DNA from: Planctomycetota bacterium
GTDB taxonomy: Bacteria > Planctomycetota > PUPC01 > DSUN01
DNA: 13,640 nt
Reading direction: 5' to 3'
Assembly (NCBI GenBank): GCA_016872875.1
Contig: VGYW01000225.1
Coordinates: 1 to 13,640 of the forward strand
Shown in pieces: positions 5,007-11,636 of this stretch. The position numbers were made by a program, and so were the translations under genes. The first letter of the stretch is position 1. Each line of letters begins with the position of its first letter. Below the pieces are notes generated by a model. That model saw only the letters and a list, made by a program, of their open reading frames with translations. It was not told the origin of the DNA and searched no databases.

Positions 5007-7223
5007 TCACGGCAGCCTCAGAATCTCGAGCCCGTCCAGCTTCGGCACGAAGAGCAGCCCGCCGCGAACCACACCCGCCTGCCAGGAGTATGAGCGGCGG
5101 TAGCGGGCGAGGCGCTTGGGGGCCAGGGGCTCGGCGATGTCGTAGACCTCCTCGCAGCCATAGTCGCCCAGGATCAGGCGGCTCCCCTCGATCGCCACGT
5201 CGCAGGCGAAGTACTGCCAGCCCCGGCGGTCCGTCACGTCGAGCGTCCCGGCCGGGCGGATGGCGCCCGGCTCCCGAACGTCGAAGATGAGGAGATAGGG
5301 TGCCGGCGCCTCAAGTGCCGTAGTGACATAGAGATAGCCGCGCGAGAAGGCCAGGCCCGGCGCCCCGTTCCCCCCACCGTCCTTGAGCTCGAGGCTGTGC
5401 TTCCTCCCGCCGATCTCCACCGCGTCGGCGCGCAGGTCCGCCGTCACCCTCGGCTTCAGCGGTTCCGAGATGTCCACCGCAGCGATCCGCTTGCCTGTGT
5501 AGCCGACGAGGTAGAGCATCTGGCCCGCGCGGAGCACCCTAAATCCTTTGCCATCCTTGAGTTCCGTGGCGGACACGAAGGCCGGCTTGAGTGGGTCGGC
5601 GATGTCGTAGACCAGCAGGCGGCAAGGGGCCTTTCCCCGCGGCGATGTGGCCACAAAGGCGTAAGTGTCGGAAACATCGAGACATAAGGCATGGAGCGGC
5701 TGGCCCTGAGCGTCGAGGAACTCGCCTACCCTCCTCGGGCGGGCAGCATCCGAGATGTCCACAATCGCAAGTCCATCCTCCTGCGGGAGATACATCGCGT
5801 CGCCTCTCCCCCGAATCTTCGCCTTGTAGTTCAGCCACTGCCCGTCCCAGTAGTAGCCCACCGTCTTCGGCTTCGCGGGGTCGGCCACGTTGATGACGTG
5901 GATGGTGCCGCCGAAGGTGTGCGCCATAAATGCGTGCTGGTCCTTGAGATACAGCCAATGGCCCTCGGCTGAGACCGGCGCGCCGCCCAGCTTGGCGGGC
6001 TTCAGCGGGTCGCTCACGTCGAAGACCCAAAGCCCGTAGTTGTAGTCATTTACGTAGAGTGTGCTGCCCACCAGGCTCAGTTGGCTGTACTCCGTCGGCA
6101 TCGTGTCCTCATACGTGGCGGCGACCTTCAGGGGCGGCAGCGGCTCTTCGTCCTCAAGCTTGTCGAGCTTCGCCTTTCCCTTATCCTCGGCCGGCACAAG
6201 TATATGGGTATCAAGGACATAGAGCCGGCTGCGCTGGTTGCGGGAGACGCCGTGTCCGCTGGCGATGTTGCGTCCGTCGGCCACGAAGGCGTAGCGGCCG
6301 GCCAGCGCAATGTCGCGGATGTGCGTACCGCCATCCCCCAGGGCCATCTCCGCGAAGCGCCTCGGCTTCGCCAGGTCGCGGATGTCCCAAAAGCTCAGCC
6401 TGAAGCAGCGCCAGTACTTGCTGGTCGAGGCAGGATGCCCGAGGACCAGGCGCTCGTTGTCCATCGCCAACACTCGGCCGTAGGCTGGCGGCCCAGTCTT
6501 CTCGAAAAGCTCGGCATTCGGGAGCTCGCCGCGCACGACCGGCTCGGTGGGCGTCTTCCATTGGAGCAGCGCGATGCGGCGACCACCATCGAGGATTGCG
6601 GCGGAGAGGCTGTGGTCGGGGCAAAAGGTGAGTTGATAGCCCTCCCGCACCAGCGTCGTCCCCACCGCATGGTCTTCGGGCAGGGTGGGCATCCCCTCCC
6701 CCTTCAGCCGTGTCACCGGTATCCTCGCCAACTCCTTCGGTTGCTCAGGGTCATTCAGGTCGAGCACCACGATCTCCTTCGTCGTCGCCGTATAGCCGAT
6801 CCCATCCGCCCGCAGCCCCGCGAGGAACGACCGTCCCCACTTCGTCCCGTCCCACGGAATCTCCTTCATCTCCCCCTGCGTGGCCAGGGTCTTCAGTTCC
6901 CGCACCACGAGCAGCTTCCCCCGCGAACTGCTCAGGTACACCAGGTCGCGCGCCGGCAACGGATAGATGATCGAGGTGAAGTACCACGACGGGATGTATC
7001 GCACAATCTTCGGATTGCGCTTGTCCGACGCATCAATCACCGTGGGATACCCCTCCCCCGCATTCACCAGCACCGTATCGCCGAACGCAAACGGCCTCCC
7101 CGACCCCGGCACCCCGAAGCCCGTGTAGCACAGCCCCACCTGTTCGAGCTTCGGCACCTCCGCGGCCCAGGCGGCGGCGACGCACCCGAGGACAGACGCG
7201 AGCACAATGTGCCTCTGGCTCAT
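5007..7223 (-). CDS. Secreted LVIVD-repeat beta-propeller protein
   Basis: The 738-residue protein has an N-terminal signal peptide (hydrophobic residues 6-20, ending AAAWA-AE). The mature part is built from LVIVD repeats, each a short beta sheet ending in a D(I/V)xDPxxP turn. Recognisable turns include DLNDPEQP (155), DIRDLAKP (280), DVSDPLKP (402), NVADPAKP (445), DISDAARP (489), DIADPLKP (540), DISEPLKP (584) and DIAEPLAP (695). Such repeats fold as one or two propellers on the cell surface or in the periplasm. Their ligands are generally unknown and I see no catalytic motif. The start at 7223 is chosen because it begins the signal peptide and has AAAGGGG 5 nt upstream; an in-frame start 18 codons earlier would bury it. 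The gene follows the sulfatase on the same strand, but a 333-nt repeat-rich gap separates them. Confidence 0.85.
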   Translation of the reverse strand: MSQRHIVLASVLGCVAAAWAAEVPKLEQVGLCYTGFGVPGSGRPFAFGDTVLVNAGEGYPTVIDASDKRNPKIVRYIPSWYFTSIIYPLPARDLVYLSSSRGKLLVVRELKTLATQGEMKEIPWDGTKWGRSFLAGLRADGIGYTATTKEIVVLDLNDPEQPKELARIPVTRLKGEGMPTLPEDHAVGTTLVREGYQLTFCPDHSLSAAILDGGRRIALLQWKTPTEPVVRGELPNAELFEKTGPPAYGRVLAMDNERLVLGHPASTSKYWRCFRLSFWDIRDLAKPRRFAEMALGDGGTHIRDIALAGRYAFVADGRNIASGHGVSRNQRSRLYVLDTHILVPAEDKGKAKLDKLEDEEPLPPLKVAATYEDTMPTEYSQLSLVGSTLYVNDYNYGLWVFDVSDPLKPAKLGGAPVSAEGHWLYLKDQHAFMAHTFGGTIHVINVADPAKPKTVGYYWDGQWLNYKAKIRGRGDAMYLPQEDGLAIVDISDAARPRRVGEFLDAQGQPLHALCLDVSDTYAFVATSPRGKAPCRLLVYDIADPLKPAFVSATELKDGKGFRVLRAGQMLYLVGYTGKRIAAVDISEPLKPRVTADLRADAVEIGGRKHSLELKDGGGNGAPGLAFSRGYLYVTTALEAPAPYLLIFDVREPGAIRPAGTLDVTDRRGWQYFACDVAIEGSRLILGDYGCEEVYDIAEPLAPKRLARYRRSYSWQAGVVRGGLLFVPKLDGLEILRLP

Positions 7224-7556
7224 TCCTGCCCCTTTGCGGAGGGCGCGCCCGCGCTCCCTCCCGAAGGTTCGCGGCAAGAGTGCGGCCTCAATCGTGGTTC
7301 TTCGCTCTGAGCCCCGATGGGGCGTGCTATATCAGCCCAGGGCAACGCCCTGGGGAAGGGGGCGGGGCCCCCATGTTAGCCCTGTAAGGGCGTACTGCCG
7401 ATGTGCGCCGTAGTACACCCTTTCAGGGCTACCCCTGGTTCTCGGACGGTTGCCAGGGCGTTGCCCTGGGCTGTTATAGTACGCTCCTTCGGAGCTACGG
7501 AGCCAGAAGGTTGGCAGCAGTGCCGCGGGTGGCATTTCCTCCGAATGCGCCTGCCC
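7224..7556. other. Repeat-filled spacer between the LVIVD and sulfatase genes
   Basis: No gene is supported in these 333 nt. More than half is the 187-bp palindrome at 7310-7496. No clear promoter for the LVIVD gene is visible, so that gene may be transcribed from the sulfatase promoter or from an unrecognised site. Confidence 0.6.
7310..7496. repeat. 187-bp imperfect palindrome made of small hairpin units
   Basis: Bases 7310-7402 and 7405-7496 are inverted copies of each other with mismatches and one 2-nt shift. A perfect 20-bp core lies at 7334-7353 and 7453-7472. Within each arm are smaller hairpins: CCCAGGGC-AAC-GCCCTGGG (7336-7354), AGCCCCGATGGGGC-type at the outer ends, and AGCCCTGTAAGGGC-type at the inner ends. 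The outer and inner hairpins carry the flanking (G/T)AGTAC motif also seen at 137-157 and 4893-4913. This is two head-to-head copies of a composite REP-like element and has no coding capacity. Confidence 0.75.
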
Positions 7557-8984
7557 TCACCGCCTGCGGTCGAAGCGCGGGAGGGCGTCGAAGCTCATGG
7601 GGTGCTCGCCCTTGCCGAGGGACTGGAAGGAGCCTGTGGTGAGGGGGGCGTAGCGCTTGAGGATGGCCTCGAGGCGGGCCGCGAGGTCGCGGGCCACTTC
7701 GCGGTGGTCAGCCGCCAGGTTGGTCAGCTCCTGCGGGTCGGTCGCCAGGTCGTAGAGGTCAACGCGGGGCTTCCAACCCTTAGGGAGCTTGGTCCAGGGG
7801 CAGACGTAGTTCCACTTGTGGGTGCGGATGCAGGCGTAGGGGCCAAAGGCAGAGACGGCCTCGCGTCGGCCAGAGGCCCGCCCTTCAACAAGGGGCCAGG
7901 CGTTGCGACCGAGACAGCGTTTCGGGCTGGGAATCCCCATCAGCGAGAGGGCCGTGGGCATGATGTCCTGATGCTGGACGAAGCCCTTGACGCGCTTGCC
8001 CGCGGCGAGGCGCCTCGGATGGCGCATGAGGAGGGGGAGCTGGGTGCACTGGTTTCGGAGCCGGTCCTGGCCCTTGTGGAGCTCGCCTTGCTCGCCGAGC
8101 ATGCAGCCGTGGTCGGAGGTGAAGACGAGGAGGGTGTCGCGGTCGTGGCCGCTTTCGCGGAGGGCCTCGAGGAGGTGGCCGACCCAGCGGTCCACGAGCG
8201 TGACCTCGCCCGCGTAGGCGGCCAGGCAGTTGTCGAGTTGCCGCCGCGTCATCCCCTCCGTGCGGCCGGGCGGGATGAGGCCATCGAGGATGTCGTCGGG
8301 CTTGATCTTCGGGCGGTACTTGCGGGCGTAGTCGAGCGGCGGGTCCCACGGCTCGTGGGGGTCGAAGCACTCGACGTGGACGTAGAAGGGGTTCTTGAGG
8401 GTGTAGTTGCGGAGCCAATCGGCGGCGGCGCGCATGGTCTCGGCGACGAGGGTGTCGGCCTCGCCCCGCCAGGCCTTGCGGTTCACCAGGTGTTGGATGA
8501 CCCAGGCGCGGGGGTCAATGTCGCGGTCGTATGAGGCGCGGCGCAGCTCGCGGCGGACCAGGCTGCTGTCGCGGAGCGCCCAGGGGTCGCCCTCCTGGCC
8601 CCGAATCCAGGACCAATGGTCGAAGCCGCGGTGGAAGTTCTTCCCCGGCTTCATCATGTGGTAGACGTCGTTGAAGAAGGCCGAGACGAAGTCGTGCTCG
8701 CGGAGGTGCTCGGCCAGGGTCACGTCCTCGTCGAAGAGCGGGTGCCAGCCGTGGAGTTGCACCTGGTCGCCCGCTTGGGGGCGGTAGGCGAAGGGGACGA
8801 TGTTGCGTCCCGTCATGAGCACGCGGCGTGCGGGGATGGTGGGCAGCCCCTCCGCGAAGGCATCGAGGAAGAGCGCGCTCTCGGACGCCAGCCGGTCCAG
8901 GTGGGGCGTCTCGATCCAGAGGTTCCCGTAGCAGCCCAGGTAGTCCCAGCGAAGGGTATCCGCCACGATGACCAGCAGGTTCAT
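7557..8984 (-). CDS. Cytosolic sulfatase-superfamily hydrolase with Thr nucleophile
   Basis: The 475-residue protein is a member of the sulfatase/alkaline phosphatase superfamily. It opens LLVIVADTLRWDYLGCYGN with a metal-ligand Asp9, followed by the active-site loop LPTIPARR and MTGR. FTSDHGCMLGEQGELHKG (288-305) supplies Asp291 and His292 as metal ligands and Lys304 for substrate. Classical sulfatases have Cys or Ser-x-Pro-x-Arg, where the first residue becomes formylglycine. Here it is Thr49-Ile-Pro-Ala-Arg53, so formylglycine cannot form. Thr is the nucleophile in phosphodiesterases of the superfamily such as the NPP enzymes, so a phosphoester or phosphonate substrate is possible. There is no signal peptide, unlike most planctomycete sulfatases. 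The ATG at 8984 starts directly at the first beta strand, with GAAAGGG upstream. A good promoter lies at 9035-9063. Confidence 0.85.
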   Translation of the reverse strand: MNLLVIVADTLRWDYLGCYGNLWIETPHLDRLASESALFLDAFAEGLPTIPARRVLMTGRNIVPFAYRPQAGDQVQLHGWHPLFDEDVTLAEHLREHDFVSAFFNDVYHMMKPGKNFHRGFDHWSWIRGQEGDPWALRDSSLVRRELRRASYDRDIDPRAWVIQHLVNRKAWRGEADTLVAETMRAAADWLRNYTLKNPFYVHVECFDPHEPWDPPLDYARKYRPKIKPDDILDGLIPPGRTEGMTRRQLDNCLAAYAGEVTLVDRWVGHLLEALRESGHDRDTLLVFTSDHGCMLGEQGELHKGQDRLRNQCTQLPLLMRHPRRLAAGKRVKGFVQHQDIMPTALSLMGIPSPKRCLGRNAWPLVEGRASGRREAVSAFGPYACIRTHKWNYVCPWTKLPKGWKPRVDLYDLATDPQELTNLAADHREVARDLAARLEAILKRYAPLTTGSFQSLGKGEHPMSFDALPRFDRRR

Positions 8985-9034
8985 CCAGCCGCCCTTTCTC
9001 CTCCTCCACGTGGCCTCTCCCCCATTTCCGCCCC

Positions 9035-9063
9035 ATCTTAGCGCTTGACTTGCGTGGGGTCAA
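9035..9063 (-). promoter_or_regulatory. Promoter of the sulfatase-like gene
   Basis: On the - strand TTGACC (9063-9058) is followed after 17 bp by TAAGAT (9040-9035). The -35 matches the consensus at five of six bases and the -10 at four of six. It lies about 50 nt before the start codon at 8984. Confidence 0.55.
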
Positions 9064-9078
9064 AGCCGCCGGTATAGT
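9050..9078 (+). promoter_or_regulatory. Putative promoter of the SGNH hydrolase gene
   Basis: TATAGT (9073-9078) is a good -10 element. The best-spaced -35 is TTGCGT (9050-9055) at 17 bp, which is weak; a better TTGACT at 9045-9050 is 22 bp away. It overlaps the divergent sulfatase promoter. Confidence 0.4.
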
Positions 9079-9110
9079 GTGGCATCGCGTCACCAAGCAA
9101 GGAGACCGAG

Positions 9111-9803
9111 ATGAGCGGCGCATCGGTACTGTGTGCCAGGGCGTTGATGGTGTTCGGGCTGGTCGCGCTCCTTCTTCTCGCGCGCGCGGCGGCGCGGGCC
9201 GCGGAGGAGGCGAAGAAGGCGAGCCCGTGGGAGAAGGCGATCCAGGGCTTCGAGGCGAAGGACAAAAAGGCCCCGCCGCCCAAGGGCGCCATCCTCTTCG
9301 CAGGCAGCTCGAGCATCGTCGGCTGGAACCTGTCCAAGCACTTCCCCGACCTGGTGACGCTCAACCGCGGCTTCGGCGGCTCGCGCATCCCCGACTCCAC
9401 GGAGTTCGCCGACCGCATCATCATCCCTTGCGCGCCGAAGGCCATCGTCTTCTACGCGGGCGACAACGACGTGGCGGGCGGCAAGGCCCCCGAGCGGGTC
9501 GCCGACGACTACAAGGCATTCGTCAAGAAGGTCCACGACGCCTTGCCCGAGACGAAGATCATCTTCATCTCCATCAAGCCCAGCATCGCACGCTGGAAGC
9601 TCTGGGACAAGATGCAGGCGGCCAACAAGCTGATTGCGGAGTTCATAGAGACCGACAAGCGGCTTGGCTATGTGGACGTAGGCCCTGCCATGCTCGGCGA
9701 CGACGGCAAGCCCAAGGCCGAGCTCTTCGTGAAGGACGGCCTCCACCTCAGCGCCGAGGGCTATGAACTGTGGACGAAGCTGGTCCTGCCCCATCTGAAA
9801 TGA
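9111..9803 (+). CDS. Secreted SGNH/GDSL-type hydrolase
   Basis: The 230-residue protein has a signal peptide or anchor (hydrophobic residues 11-32, ending ARAAARAAE), so it should act in the periplasm or outside. It then shows all four SGNH blocks in order: FAGSSSIVGW (63-72) with the nucleophile Ser67, NRGFGGSRIPD (85-95) with the oxyanion Gly, YAGDNDVAGG (115-124) with Asn119, and KDGLHLSAEGY (208-218) with Asp209 and His212. These form the esterase or deacetylase active site of the GDSL superfamily. The substrate could be an acetylated sugar or a lipid ester and cannot be told from sequence. AAGGAG at 9099-9104 lies 6 nt before the ATG. It is divergent from the sulfatase-like gene and shares its control region. 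Confidence 0.87.
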   Translation: MSGASVLCARALMVFGLVALLLLARAAARAAEEAKKASPWEKAIQGFEAKDKKAPPPKGAILFAGSSSIVGWNLSKHFPDLVTLNRGFGGSRIPDSTEFADRIIIPCAPKAIVFYAGDNDVAGGKAPERVADDYKAFVKKVHDALPETKIIFISIKPSIARWKLWDKMQAANKLIAEFIETDKRLGYVDVGPAMLGDDGKPKAELFVKDGLHLSAEGYELWTKLVLPHLK

Positions 9804-9814
9804 CGAATTCGTCC

Positions 9815-9843
9815 TTGACGTGCTGGCCGCCAGACGCTATCCT
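9815..9843 (+). promoter_or_regulatory. Promoter of the DUF1846 gene
   Basis: TTGACG (9815-9820) is followed after 17 bp by TATCCT (9838-9843). It begins 12 nt after the SGNH stop codon and gives the DUF1846 gene its own transcript with a leader of about 140 nt. Confidence 0.5.
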
Positions 9844-9858
9844 GTCGCCCCGGATACT

Positions 9859-9950
9859 ACGGACACGGACAGCCACGGACGGACACGGACGGGCAGGCCC
9901 GTTGGTTGGAGCTGCTTGTCCGTGTCTGTCCGTGCGAGTCCGTGCCGTGC
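9859..9950. repeat. Inverted repeat of CGGACA-type units in the DUF1846 leader
   Basis: ACGGACACGGAC units at 9859-9890 face GTCCGTGTCTGTCCGTG units at 9918-9950, pairing imperfectly over about 30 bp. The 27-nt centre is unpaired. It is read into the mRNA leader if the promoter at 9815-9843 is used. The unit is simple and likely dispersed, so a specific attenuator role is only a possibility. Confidence 0.6.
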
Positions 9951-9989
9951 TCTTACAAGCCCTCGCGCGATCACGCCAAGGACCCCCGC

Positions 9990-11519
9990 ATGACCACAAC
10001 GCCAGGCAGGCCGGTTGGTTTCGACAACGAAAAGTACCTGAGGGAGCAATCCGCCGCCATCCTCGAGCGGGTCGCCAGCTTCGGCAACAAGCTTTACCTG
10101 GAGTTCGGCGGGAAGCTGCTCTTCGACCTCCACGCGGCACGCGTGCTGCCAGGCTTCGACCCCAACGTGAAGATGCGGCTCCTCCAGAAGCTCCAGGACA
10201 AGGCGGACATCCTCCTGTGCATCTACGCGGGAGACATCGAGCGGAAGAAGGTCCGAGCCGACTTCGGCATCACGTACGACGTTGACGCCCTGAAGCTGAT
10301 TGACGACCTCCGCGACTGGGGGATCGACGTCCGCGCCGTCGTCATCACCCGCTTCGACGCCCAGCCCGCCGCGCGCATCTTCAAGAACAAGCTCGAACGC
10401 CGCGGCATACGCGTGTATACCCACCGCGCCACCAAGGGCTACCCAACCGACGTCGAGACCATCGTGAGCGACGAAGGCTACGGCGCGAACGAATACATCG
10501 AGACCCAGAAGCCCCTCGTCGTCGTCACCGGCCCAGGCCCGGGCAGCGGCAAGCTCGCCACCTGCCTCTCACAGCTCTACCACGACCATAGGCGCGGCTC
10601 CCACTCCGGCTACGCCAAGTTCGAGACCTTCCCCATCTGGAACCTCCCGCTCAAGCACCCCATCAACGTGGCCTACGAGGCGGCGACCGCCGACATCCGC
10701 GACTTCAACCTCATTGACCCCTTCCACCTCGACGCCTACGGCGTGGCGGCCATAAACTACAACCGCGACGTCGAGATCTTCCCCGTCCTCAAGCGCATCC
10801 TCGCCCGCATCATGGGCGACGAGGCGGTCTACAAGTCCCCCACCGACATGGGCGTGAACCGCGCGGGCTTCGCCATCACCGACGACGCGGCGGTGCGCGC
10901 CGCCGCCACCCAGGAGATCATCCGCCGCTTCTTCCGCTACTCCTGCGAATACGCGATGGGCCTCACGGACCACGAGACCGTGCAGCGGGTGGAATTGCTG
11001 ATGGAGGAGCTGAACGTCGTGCCCACCAGTCGCCGCGTAGTCGAGCCGGCCCGCCAGGCTGCCGCCGAAGCCCAGGCCAGCGGCAAGGGCAACAAGGGCA
11101 TCTTCTGCGGAGCCGCCATCGAGCTCCCCGACGGCTCCATCGTCACCGGCAAGAACTCACCCCTCCTCCACGCCACCTCCGCCCTCGTCCTCAACGCCAT
11201 CAAGCGCCTGGCCGAGATCCCCGACCGCCTCCACCTCCTCTCCCCCAGCATCATCGAGTCGATCGCCAACCTCAAGGAGAGCATCCTCGCGGCGAAGACC
11301 GTGAGCCTGAACCTCGACGAGGCCCTTATCGCCCTCAGCATCAGCGCCACCGCCAACCCCACCGCTCAGCTCGCCATGGAGAAGCTCAAGGAGCTTCAGG
11401 GCTGCGAAGTCCACCTCACCCACATCCCCAGCCCCGGCGACGAGGCCGGCCTCAAGCGCCTCGGCGTCAACCTCACCGCCGAGCCGAACTTCCCGAGCAA
11501 GGACCTGTTTCAGGCATGA
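9990..11519 (+). CDS. DUF1846 family protein
   Basis: The 509-residue protein fits the usual length of the DUF1846 family (about 500 residues), a conserved cytosolic family with solved structures but no established reaction. Characteristic segments are [17 protein letters not shown] (11-27), [20 protein letters not shown] (35-54), the [20 protein letters not shown] stretch (179-198) and [20 protein letters not shown] (206-225). The GPGPGSGK loop at 181-188 is glycine rich and phosphate-loop-like but does not fit the exact Walker A spacing. The start at 9990 is chosen because AAGGA at 9978-9982 lies 7 nt upstream and the family sequence begins there; a longer frame from 9906 would translate the CGGACA-type repeat. 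It ends 117 nt before the convergent ATPase gene. The sequence is intact throughout. Confidence 0.88.
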   Translation: MTTTPGRPVGFDNEKYLREQSAAILERVASFGNKLYLEFGGKLLFDLHAARVLPGFDPNVKMRLLQKLQDKADILLCIYAGDIERKKVRADFGITYDVDALKLIDDLRDWGIDVRAVVITRFDAQPAARIFKNKLERRGIRVYTHRATKGYPTDVETIVSDEGYGANEYIETQKPLVVVTGPGPGSGKLATCLSQLYHDHRRGSHSGYAKFETFPIWNLPLKHPINVAYEAATADIRDFNLIDPFHLDAYGVAAINYNRDVEIFPVLKRILARIMGDEAVYKSPTDMGVNRAGFAITDDAAVRAAATQEIIRRFFRYSCEYAMGLTDHETVQRVELLMEELNVVPTSRRVVEPARQAAAEAQASGKGNKGIFCGAAIELPDGSIVTGKNSPLLHATSALVLNAIKRLAEIPDRLHLLSPSIIESIANLKESILAAKTVSLNLDEALIALSISATANPTAQLAMEKLKELQGCEVHLTHIPSPGDEAGLKRLGVNLTAEPNFPSKDLFQA

Positions 11520-11636
11520 CGCGTGACCCGTGACGCCGAAGACGACAGGGGAATCGGGACGAAGGACTGGAGAGGACACACAAGGGCATGGCCACAGAGC
11601 GTACAATGTACACCAGACCCCTGGGGCAGCCAAGAA

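Noticed and set aside
7310..7496. CRISPR array or tRNA-like structure
   Set aside because: The units are inverted rather than direct, spacers are not of constant length, and no cloverleaf or CCA end is present. No CRISPR or tRNA was found elsewhere in the window.
6081..8534. Two long + strand frames (6081-7310 and 7401-8534)
   Set aside because: Both lie opposite the LVIVD and sulfatase-like genes, whose motifs are clear. The products lack recognisable features and one crosses the repeat palindrome.
9906..9989. An upstream start for the DUF1846 protein at 9906
   Set aside because: The extra 28 residues would translate the CGGACA-type repeat and do not resemble the family N-terminus; 9990 has a well-placed ribosome binding site.
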